A stretch of 64,000 nucleotides of DNA from SHLQ01 sp964562985 (GTDB lineage Bacteria > Actinomycetota > Acidimicrobiia > Acidimicrobiales > SHLQ01). The stretch's first letter is position 1, and every line of letters begins with the position of its first letter. Made by a program: the position numbers and the translations under genes. Location of the stretch: the NCBI GenBank assembly GCA_964562985.1, contig CAZLWE010000007.1:1-64000 (forward strand), in the 5' to 3' direction. Below are positions 31,890-38,975 of this stretch, piece by piece. The notes below the pieces were generated by a model. The model worked only from the letters and a program-made list of their open reading frames with translations, did no database searches and had not been told where the DNA came from.

Positions 31890-32678
31890 ATGCGTCTGAA
31901 GATTTGGGCCGTACTCGTTCTATCGCTTTCCCTCCTGGCGGCGGCTTGTGGCAACGCGGGAGAATCTGCCACCGAGTCAGCCGAGGAGCAAGCAGTATCG
32001 GCGACGGTCGATGTCCCGGACACTGACCCGAACCTTTCCCCTGGTGGGGTCAGTACCGGAGAGGTCGAGATCGATGGAACCTCACTGAGCTACGCGGTCA
32101 ACGTCCCCGATAACTTTGTCGTCGGGGACGTTGCACCTCTTTTGTTGGCGTTTCCCGGCGGCGGGCAAAGTCTCGATGGGGTTTTGGCGATTATGCAAGG
32201 AACCTATGCGGCCGAAGCCCAGCGACTCGGGTGGGTGGTGGTAAGCCCAGCGGCTCCTGATGGCGTGCGTTTCTTCGACGGTAGCGAGACACTCCTTCCC
32301 GGCTTCGTCGACTGGATCGAGACATGGGTCGTCCCTGAAGGGGGAGCGCCACATGTCATCGGGCCGAGTAACGGCGGGATCAGTTCGTTCCGGTACGCGA
32401 TCGCGAACCCTGACCGGGCTCAGTCGGTGGTCGTGTTCCCCGGCTTTCCACGCGGAGATGCCGACCGCGCCGCTTTGGCCAACATCGCTGACATCCCGGT
32501 CCGGCTCTACGCGGGCGAGACCGACACGCAGTGGGTGGAAAATGGGGAGACCACCTTCGCCACGCTCACCGAACTCGGCGGCGACGTGGAACTCACGGTC
32601 TTCGATGGTGAGGCGCACTTTCCCGAGTCCACTCGCAACGGTGTAGTCCTCTTCGAGGAACTCGAGTCATTCCGCTAA
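31890..32678 (+). CDS. Lipoprotein alpha/beta hydrolase, PHB-depolymerase/feruloyl-esterase-like
   Basis: Exported lipoprotein of 262 residues. The signal peptide ends in the lipobox L-A-A-A-C near residues 17-21, followed by an acidic linker. The hydrolase core shows the oxyanion motif F-P-G-G-G, the nucleophile elbow G-P-S-N-G-G, and a C-terminal G-E-A-H-F-P with the likely catalytic His. The arrangement resembles LpqC/polyhydroxybutyrate-depolymerase-like esterases, suggesting extracellular ester hydrolysis. ATG at 31890 chosen over TTG at 31881 because it begins the signal peptide. A strong hairpin follows the gene. Confidence 0.85.
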   Translation: MRLKIWAVLVLSLSLLAAACGNAGESATESAEEQAVSATVDVPDTDPNLSPGGVSTGEVEIDGTSLSYAVNVPDNFVVGDVAPLLLAFPGGGQSLDGVLAIMQGTYAAEAQRLGWVVVSPAAPDGVRFFDGSETLLPGFVDWIETWVVPEGGAPHVIGPSNGGISSFRYAIANPDRAQSVVVFPGFPRGDADRAALANIADIPVRLYAGETDTQWVENGETTFATLTELGGDVELTVFDGEAHFPESTRNGVVLFEELESFR

Positions 32679-32700
32679 GCGCGACCTACGCGCAAAACGA

Positions 32701-32735
32701 ATGAACCGCCCAGGAGGGGGCCCTGGGCGGTTCAT
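32701..32735. terminator. Strong hairpin, likely bidirectional terminator
   Basis: A perfect 14-bp stem, ATGAACCGCCCAGG pairing with CCTGGGCGGTTCAT, around a seven-base loop. It lies between the convergent lipoprotein hydrolase and DsbA-like selenoprotein genes. There is no clear U-tract, so termination could be Rho-assisted or the hairpin may act as an RNA stabiliser. Confidence 0.6.
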
Positions 32736-32886
32736 CGTGATCATGTGTGATTCTCTTACCACTTCCGAGGGGGATCAGAAGGTGATGAGTTCGATGGTAC
32801 GAAACCCACCGAGGTTTGGAAGCCGAAGTAATTGGCCGTTACGCGTAGTTCACAAACTGGAAACGCGATGCGTTGCCAGGTCACGT

Positions 32887-33507
32887 CTACGGACGTTCAC
32901 CGAACTCTGGGCCCACGGTGCGGGTCCGCTTCAGTTCCCAGAAGCCGTCCATGGTCGACATGGTGACCATGGCGTCCCAAAGCGCAAGGCCTTCCTCGCC
33001 AGTAGGTGCGCGGCTGATGACAGGGCCGAAGATGCCGACCTTCTCGCCAGCGTTGTTTGGGTCTTCAAACGCGATGATCGGGGTGCCAACGTCGTTGCCT
33101 GTGAGTGCTAGCCCGGCATCCATCTGTTCACGAATGGATGCGTCGTAGGACTCATCGTCAAAGGCATCAGCGTGGGATGCGTCAAGGCCAGCATTCTCGA
33201 GGATGGTCGCGGCCGACACCTCCCAGTTGCCGTCGTGGTGGATATTGCGTCCGGCTTCCCAATAGAACGCGAAGGCATCCTCGTTTCCGCCAGCGGCCTT
33301 CACCGACTCAAACGCACGCAAGAGCTTGTGGGTGTGGTTGACCGGAGGGAAGTACTCCGAGTCCTCCGGCGGGTCGTTCTTGAAGAGCAAGCTGATTGGT
33401 ACCCAGTTGACCGTGAGGTCACGCTCGGGTTGGACAACGTCGACGACCCAACGGGCCGTCACCCAGCACCATGGTCAAATGGGGTCAATGTAAAAGTCGA
33501 TGTTCAT
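32887..33507 (-). CDS. Selenocysteine-containing DsbA-family protein (Rv2466c-like mycothiol-dependent reductase)
   Basis: A 206-residue thioredoxin-fold protein whose frame contains TGA at 33475-33477. Reading through gives M-N-I-D-F-Y-I-D-P-I-U-P-W-C-W-V-T-A-R-W, which matches F-D-P-L-C-P-W-C-W-I-T-S-R-W of mycobacterial Rv2466c with Sec at the nucleophilic Cys (U11). The rest matches that protein to the end, including D-V-G-T-P, F-G-P-V-I-S, G-E-E-G-L-A-L-W-D-A and F-F/W-E-L-K-R-T-R-T. Rv2466c is a mycothiol-dependent reductase. A stem-loop follows the TGA (33442-33460). SelD is encoded divergently 155 bp away. No strong ribosome site precedes the ATG at 33507. Treating TGA as stop would start the protein late, at 33462, and remove the active site. 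Confidence 0.85.
33442..33460 (-). promoter_or_regulatory. Candidate bacterial SECIS element in the DsbA-like gene
   Basis: In the mRNA, GACGGCCCGTTGGGTCGTC folds into an eight-base-pair stem (one G-U) with a GUU loop. The loop falls 23-25 bases after the TGA codon, the distance expected for SelB-recognised bSECIS elements, and the loop has a G in first position. It is coding sequence, as usual in bacteria. Confidence 0.55.
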
Positions 33508-33662
33508 GATGACGAGGCTAGCCAACTGGGAGCCCGGCGCGAGCTGTCATCTGAGTCGAATTCACAAACATTGGTTGGGTGACCGAAGCTCGGTCCATCG
33601 CGTCATACCGCTGTGCCGACAGCTGGGCTAGCGCCGATCGCAATTACGATGAAGGTGTGGAT

Positions 33663-35846
33663 ATGCCCCTGCCGTTGAACAAGAACGTGGTGCTGATCGG
33701 TGGCGGGCACGCGCACGCGCTCGTGATGCACTCGTGGGCCATGAACCCGACCGCTGGTGCTCGAGTGACCGTCATCAACCCGGCGCCGACGGCCCCATAC
33801 ACCGGGATGCTTCCGGGCTTTGTCGCCGGGCATTACACCCGAGATGAGCTCGACATCGACCTTGTTCGCCTTGGCCGGTTCGCGGATGTCCGCCTGGTCC
33901 TCGGTCGGGCCACCGACATAAACCGTGAAGCTCAAACGGTGACCGTCGAAGGACGCCCGCCGATTCCCTACGACATCTGCTCGATCAACGTGGGTATTAC
34001 CTCGGCGATGGCGAATCTCCCCGGCTTCAACGAGCACGCTGTTCCGGCCAAACCACTGGGCCGATTCTCGGGACGTTGGGCAGACTTCGTGGCCGAACGA
34101 GCCGACCAGGCCGGCGCGCCGCAAGTGGTGGTGATCGGTGGTGGCGTCGGGGGCAGCGAACTCGCTATGGCAATGAGTTATCGCCTTCGCCAGGAAGGGC
34201 ACCGTCCCACGGTCACCGTCATCGACCGGACCACGATCCTCGAAGAGGTGGGCGACGAAGCACGGATCGAACTGCGCAAAGCCATGGACGAGCTGGGCGT
34301 GGTGGTCCGTGAGCACGCCGAAGTCGAGGCGGTCGAAGTAGGCCAGGTGCAACTCGGGAACGGCGAGAGTGTGCCTGCGGATCTCGTCGTGGGTGCGGCC
34401 GGCGCGCGGCCGTTTCCGTGGCTGTCCGAGCTCGGCTTGGCGACCACAGATGGGTTCATCGATGTCGGCGAGACGCTGCAAACCACAACCGACCCCAACA
34501 TCTTTGCGGCGGGCGACTGTGCGAATCTGACCTTCGACCCTCGGCCGAAGGCAGGCGTCTACGCGGTGCGCGAAGCGCCGTATCTGTTCAAGAACATGCA
34601 GGCGCTGTTGCAAGGCAAGAAGCTCGAGAAGTTCGATCCACAAAGCGACTACCTGAAGCTGGTCTCCCTCGGCGAGAAGTCGGCTGGTGCCGACAAGTTC
34701 GGTCGCTTCACCCAGGGCCCCGGAATGTGGCGCCTGAAGGATCGGATCGACCGCAAGTTCATGGACAAGCTCGGCGACCTGCCGCGGATGGATCCGCCGA
34801 AGGTGCCAAAGAACGCCGTCGATGGATTGGCCCGCGAGATCGACTCGCAGCCACCGTTGTGCGGAGGGTGCGGAGCGAAAGTCGGTGTCGATGTGCTAGC
34901 TGGGCCGCTTGGCGCGCTTCCACCTTCGCAGCGAGATGACGTCACGTTTCTCCCTGGTGACGACGCCGCGATGGTGACCGTTGGGGGAGTGCGACAAGTG
35001 CTGACCACCGATCAGGTCCGCACCTTCACCCCCGATCCGTTCCGCATGGCACGCATCGCCACGCTGCATGCGCTCGGCGACATTTGGGCCATGGGTGCCG
35101 CTCCTCAGGCCGTGCTCGTAACGGTGACGTTGCCTCAGCTCGGGCGCGGCCTTCAGGAGGAATGGCTCGGCGAGATCATGGCGGGCACAACCCGTTCGCT
35201 CGATGGAACCGGTGCCGAGGTCGTGGGCGGGCACAGCTCAATGGGCGCCGAACTCTCGATCGGTTACTCGATTACCGGTTTGGCCGAGAGCGATCCGATA
35301 AGCCTGGCTGGGGCACAACCTGGCCAGCGGTTGCTGCTAACCCGGCCCCTGGGGTCAGGAGTGTTGTTCGCGGGAGAGATGCAGAGTCAGGCTCGCGGCG
35401 CTGACGTCGAGGCACTACTCGATGTGCTCGAAGTTCCCCAGGGCCCGGCTGCGGCCATCCTCAGCGCTGCCGGTGCAACAGCGATGACCGACGTGACGGG
35501 CTTTGGGCTCGCCGGTCATCTGCAGGGGATGCTGAAGCAATCGAAGGTCGGCGCAACCGTCGAACTGGACGCCGTCCCGATCTTCGATGGTGCCCTTGAA
35601 CTCTCGAACGCTGGTGTGAAGTCGCACCTCTACGATGCCAATCGCGCCGCGGTCGAGATGATCGAAGACCGAGTCCATCGCCGATCCCGCCTGCTCTTTG
35701 ACCCGCAGACGGCCGGTGGCATGTTGGCTGCGGTTCCCGCTGAGCAGGCCGATGCCATCGTCGCTGAGTTGCGCGAGGCGGGCTTCACTGATTCGGCCGC
35801 CATCGGTGTGATCACCGATGCATCAAATGAGATCCGATTGAGATGA
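33663..35846 (+). CDS. selD: Fusion of NADH-dehydrogenase-like flavoprotein and selenophosphate synthetase (SelD)
   Basis: A 727-residue fusion. Residues ~1-375 form a pyridine nucleotide-disulfide/NDH-2-like FAD domain (V-L-I-G-G-G-H-A-H-A, V-V-I-G-G-G-V-G-G-S-E-L-A, F-A-A-G-D-C-A-N-L). Residues ~395-727 are SelD, which makes selenophosphate from selenide and ATP: L-C-G-G-C-G-A-K-V with C400 and C403, then D-D-A-A-M-V, T-D-Q-V-R-T-F, H-A-L-G-D-I-W-A-M-G-A, and D-V-T-G-F-G-L-A-G-H. Such fusions are known in some bacteria and algae; the flavin domain may generate or deliver reduced selenium. ATG at 33663 chosen; the frame extends to 33579. Divergent from the selenoprotein gene. Confidence 0.95.
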   Translation: MPLPLNKNVVLIGGGHAHALVMHSWAMNPTAGARVTVINPAPTAPYTGMLPGFVAGHYTRDELDIDLVRLGRFADVRLVLGRATDINREAQTVTVEGRPPIPYDICSINVGITSAMANLPGFNEHAVPAKPLGRFSGRWADFVAERADQAGAPQVVVIGGGVGGSELAMAMSYRLRQEGHRPTVTVIDRTTILEEVGDEARIELRKAMDELGVVVREHAEVEAVEVGQVQLGNGESVPADLVVGAAGARPFPWLSELGLATTDGFIDVGETLQTTTDPNIFAAGDCANLTFDPRPKAGVYAVREAPYLFKNMQALLQGKKLEKFDPQSDYLKLVSLGEKSAGADKFGRFTQGPGMWRLKDRIDRKFMDKLGDLPRMDPPKVPKNAVDGLAREIDSQPPLCGGCGAKVGVDVLAGPLGALPPSQRDDVTFLPGDDAAMVTVGGVRQVLTTDQVRTFTPDPFRMARIATLHALGDIWAMGAAPQAVLVTVTLPQLGRGLQEEWLGEIMAGTTRSLDGTGAEVVGGHSSMGAELSIGYSITGLAESDPISLAGAQPGQRLLLTRPLGSGVLFAGEMQSQARGADVEALLDVLEVPQGPAAAILSAAGATAMTDVTGFGLAGHLQGMLKQSKVGATVELDAVPIFDGALELSNAGVKSHLYDANRAAVEMIEDRVHRRSRLLFDPQTAGGMLAAVPAEQADAIVAELREAGFTDSAAIGVITDASNEIRLR

Positions 35847-35847
35847 G

Positions 35848-36042
35848 TTACCAGCTTCGGTTGCCGAGATGCCACTGCCCGCACTGCTGGCACTCGTAGT
35901 GCTGGATGTCGCGATGGCCCTTCCCGCGCATCTTCTCGGCGGAGGTCTTGGCTGATTTCGCGTTGTCGTAGGCCTGCTTGCCGTCGCAGGACTTCGCGTG
36001 ACGCTTGCGTGCGCGCTTTTGCTTGCGAGTCGACTTCGCCAT
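35848..36042 (-). CDS. Small basic zinc-ribbon-like protein, 64 residues
   Basis: A strongly basic N terminus (K-S-T-R-K-Q-K-R-A-R-K-R-H-A-K) is followed by S-C-D-G-K-Q-A-Y and then Y-E-C-Q-Q-C-G-Q-W-H-L-G. The C-x2-C with W-H-L and the isolated upstream Cys suggest a small zinc-binding nucleic-acid-associated protein. Many bacteria encode short proteins with this Y-x-C-x-x-C-x-x-W-H ending, all of unknown function. It ends two bases from the selD fusion end on the opposite strand and lies just upstream, on the same strand, of the FAD oxidoreductase stop. Confidence 0.7.
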   Translation of the reverse strand: MAKSTRKQKRARKRHAKSCDGKQAYDNAKSAKTSAEKMRGKGHRDIQHYECQQCGQWHLGNRSW

Positions 36043-36051
36043 CGAATCAGC

Positions 36052-37242
36052 CTAAATCACCACATCCTCGGTGAAGGGCCGGTTCTCTTCGATGCGCTGG
36101 TAACCGAGCGGCGACAGGTCGAGCGTCTGGTATTCGCCATAGGTGATCAGCTCGCTGATGCCGCGGCCGACGGCAGGGCCTTGCTGGAAGCCGTGGCCGC
36201 TGAACCCGTTGGCGAACAGGAGGTTCGGGAGGTCGCTCGCTGGGCCGATGATCAGGTTGTGGTCGAGCGTGTTGTAGGCGTATTGGCCGCCCCATGAGGT
36301 GACCTTCGCGATGCGGTCGAAGGCCGGCACGTACTTTGCGACTGTCGGCCAGATGAGTTCTTCGAACTCGTCTTCTCGTGCTTGCCAGTCGTCGTAGGCG
36401 ATGGTCGCATCGTCGGCGGGCACGCCACCGGTCATGTAGTGGTGCTGCTCGCGGCGAAAGTGCACGCCCTCGGGAGTGATGGTCAGCGGAACGTTGTGTT
36501 CGATTGGCGTGCGGCAATCGAACACGAAGCTGGTGCGTGCGCGTGGCTCGACTGGTAGCGGCAGGTCGACCATGTCGGCCACTTGTTTTGCGCGGTTGCC
36601 AGCGGTGTTCACGACAAAACCGCAATCGATCGACTCGCCGGACTCGAGCCGTACTGACGTGGCCCGCCGCTGTCCGTCGGCGGTGGTGTCGATATCGACG
36701 ACGGTGTCGCGGATGAAGGTGGCGCCGTTCGCGATGGCGCGTTGGCGGAACCCTTGGAAGAACGCCCACCCATCGAATGAACCTTCGCGCAGCGAACCCA
36801 TACGGGCCCCGACGATCGTCGACGCATCCATATATGGAAACTGCTCCTCGACTTGGACTGGTGTGAGCATGTACGTCTGGGCACCCTCGGCGTGTTGAGT
36901 CGCCATCTGCCGAGCGAAGTTGTCGAACTCGGCGTCATCACGAGCCAGGAAGAGATAACCGGTACCGCGATAGTTGAGTTCGGGGGACTGGCCATCGACC
37001 TCGATGTGGTTGTGGAAGTCGTCGATGAAGTCGAGGCCGAACTGGCTGATCTTGATATTGACCGGCTGGCTGAACTGCTCACGAATGGAGTTCTGCGCGC
37101 GGGACGTTCCGCACTTGTCGTAGCTCGTGTCGGTTTCGATGACCGCGACGGTGCCGTCGAAGTCGGGGTTCTCGGTGAGAAAGTACGCAACTGCGCTTCC
37201 CATCAGCGCGCCACCCACACAGACCACGTCGTAGTTCATCAT
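36052..37242 (-). CDS. FAD-dependent amino-acid/sarcosine-oxidase-like oxidoreductase (DAO family)
   Basis: A 396-residue flavoprotein of the DAO family that oxidises N-methyl- or D-amino acids. Visible: N-terminal V-C-V-G-G-A-L-M-G-S-A-V-A-Y FAD loop, V-I-E-T-D-T, V-N-T-A-G-N-R in the middle, and C-terminal L-F-A-N-G-F-S-G-H-G-F-Q-Q-G-P-A-V-G-R, the standard second FAD contact. It is the last gene of the ArsR-SDR-HyuA-HyuB operon and its ATG overlaps the hyuB stop. With hydantoinase subunits upstream, a sarcosine-type substrate derived from an N-methylhydantoin is possible, but this is inference. Confidence 0.88.
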   Translation of the reverse strand: MMNYDVVCVGGALMGSAVAYFLTENPDFDGTVAVIETDTSYDKCGTSRAQNSIREQFSQPVNIKISQFGLDFIDDFHNHIEVDGQSPELNYRGTGYLFLARDDAEFDNFARQMATQHAEGAQTYMLTPVQVEEQFPYMDASTIVGARMGSLREGSFDGWAFFQGFRQRAIANGATFIRDTVVDIDTTADGQRRATSVRLESGESIDCGFVVNTAGNRAKQVADMVDLPLPVEPRARTSFVFDCRTPIEHNVPLTITPEGVHFRREQHHYMTGGVPADDATIAYDDWQAREDEFEELIWPTVAKYVPAFDRIAKVTSWGGQYAYNTLDHNLIIGPASDLPNLLFANGFSGHGFQQGPAVGRGISELITYGEYQTLDLSPLGYQRIEENRPFTEDVVI

Positions 37243-38975
37243 TCGCTTCCCACCGTTTGGTCGCTCGCCACTTCCGGGCGAGATCCGCGGGAGCCTGCTG
37301 GCTCGCCCAAGTGCTGGTCGCCTACCACTTCCGGGCGGTCTTCGCTCACGTATCCCTGGGCGTGGTCGTTCGCAACAGCTACTGGGTCACGCTCAGCGGG
37401 GTCGCCGAAGCCGCCGCCGCCCGGCAGTTCGAGGATCAACCGGCGATCTGCGGGGATGAGCTGCTTGCCCTTGGGGGAGAAGGGAGTTCCGTCGTCGAGA
37501 TAGACCTTGCCGGGCGCACCGTCTTTTCCGCCGAAGCGACCGCGTGCCGGATTGTCGACGCGGTCGAACATGGCAGAGAACTCGAAGTGATAGCCATCGG
37601 TCGGGCTGATCTCGATGACCTGGCCGAGCCCGCCGCGGTACTTGCCAGCGCCACCGGAGCCTTCGCGGATCTCCTTGCGCCAGATGATAATGGGGCCAAC
37701 CTGTTCGGTCGCCTCCGCGCTCATCGTCATCACGCCAGACGGAAACGCGGTTGCGGTCAGCCCGTCGAGTGTGGGCCGCGCGCCGGTGCCGCCGCTGTTG
37801 AACATCAAGAGTTCGACCGGCGCGAGCAGGGCTTCAGGGTGGGCCGCCCTGGCGCTCGCTTGGAAGTTCCACAACGCTCCCGCACCTTCAGCTGGAACGA
37901 CGTCGGGGAGTGCTTGGGAGATCGCGCCGAGGCACAGGTCGGTTACGAAGTGGCCGAGCACGTGACGCACCGAGACCGGGTCGGGGTCCTGCGCGTTGAG
38001 TATCACGCCGTCGGGTGCGCTCACGGTAAACGGGTAGAGCGACGCGTAGTTGTTCGGAAGTTCCGGTGCGAGCGCCACCAACATGCCATACGTGAAGTAC
38101 GCCTGGGCGTAGACGATCGGCACGTTGATGCCGAACTGGCTCAGTGGTGAGGTGCCGGTGAAGTCGGCGTGCATACCATCGTCGGTAACGGTGAGTTCGA
38201 CCACCAGGTCGACCGGCTTCTCATAGCCGTCGACGGTCATCTCGTTTTGGTAGACGCCCTTGGCGACGGGAGCGAGCGCGGCCATGGTGGCCTTGCGGGT
38301 TCGGTCGAAGATGAATTCGGCCAGATCGTCGAGGTCTGCCATGTTGAACTCATCGAGCATTTCGAGCAGGCGGCGGCGCCCGGTCTCGTTGCTTGCGGCC
38401 AGTCCGTGAATATCGCCCAGCACCTGGTCTTGCTCACGCACGTTGTTGCGGATGATGTTGACGAGGTCGTGGTTCAGTTCACCACGCTCGGCCCACTTCA
38501 TGATCGGGATGCGGATGCCCTCTTCGTAGATCTCCATGCCGTCGGGGCCATACCCGCGCCCGCCAACGTCGACGACGTGTGCCGTACAAGCAAAGAAGCC
38601 AATCAAACTGTGTTTGTCGGCTTCGCCGACAAACACAGGGGTGCACACCGTGATGTCGTGGAGGTGGCCGGTGCCCTTCCATGGGTCGTTCGTGAGATAG
38701 ACGTCGCCGGGGTAGATGCGCTCGGGGCCGATGTCGTCGATGAAGTGCGAGACGGCTGCCGCCATCGTGTTTACGTGTCCGGGTGTGCCGGTCACGGCTT
38801 GGGCGATCATGCGACCTTCACGGTCGAACACGCCCGCAGATAGATCGCCGGCTTCGCGCACCGACGTACTGAACGCAGTGCGGATCAGTGTCAGTGCTTG
38901 CTCTTCGAGAATCGAGATAAGTCGGTTCCACATGATCTGGTTGTGGACATCGGTCGTGCTGGATCGTGCGTTCAC
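37239..38975 (-). CDS. Hydantoinase B / oxoprolinase subunit B family protein
   Basis: A 578-residue HyuB-type subunit of ATP-dependent N-methylhydantoinase/5-oxoprolinase/caprolactamase enzymes. Seen: D-L-S-A-G-V-F-D-R-E-G-R-M-I-A-Q, D-P-W-K-G-T-G-H-L-H-D-I-T, G-R-G-Y-G-P-D-G-M-E-I-Y-E-E-G, and the C-terminal G-G-G-G-F-G-D-P-A-E-R-D-P. GTG at 38975 is the start because it overlaps the hyuA stop (GTGA), and the upstream frame lies inside hyuA. A low-similarity tail of ~50 residues follows the last motif. It acts with HyuA. Confidence 0.93.
   Translation of the reverse strand: MNARSSTTDVHNQIMWNRLISILEEQALTLIRTAFSTSVREAGDLSAGVFDREGRMIAQAVTGTPGHVNTMAAAVSHFIDDIGPERIYPGDVYLTNDPWKGTGHLHDITVCTPVFVGEADKHSLIGFFACTAHVVDVGGRGYGPDGMEIYEEGIRIPIMKWAERGELNHDLVNIIRNNVREQDQVLGDIHGLAASNETGRRRLLEMLDEFNMADLDDLAEFIFDRTRKATMAALAPVAKGVYQNEMTVDGYEKPVDLVVELTVTDDGMHADFTGTSPLSQFGINVPIVYAQAYFTYGMLVALAPELPNNYASLYPFTVSAPDGVILNAQDPDPVSVRHVLGHFVTDLCLGAISQALPDVVPAEGAGALWNFQASARAAHPEALLAPVELLMFNSGGTGARPTLDGLTATAFPSGVMTMSAEATEQVGPIIIWRKEIREGSGGAGKYRGGLGQVIEISPTDGYHFEFSAMFDRVDNPARGRFGGKDGAPGKVYLDDGTPFSPKGKQLIPADRRLILELPGGGGFGDPAERDPVAVANDHAQGYVSEDRPEVVGDQHLGEPAGSRGSRPEVASDQTVGSE

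Noticed and set aside
33462..33507. DsbA-like gene starting after the TGA (GTG at 33462)
   Set aside because: That start would remove the conserved N-terminal strand and the active site, which are perfectly encoded upstream with one TGA at the Cys column.
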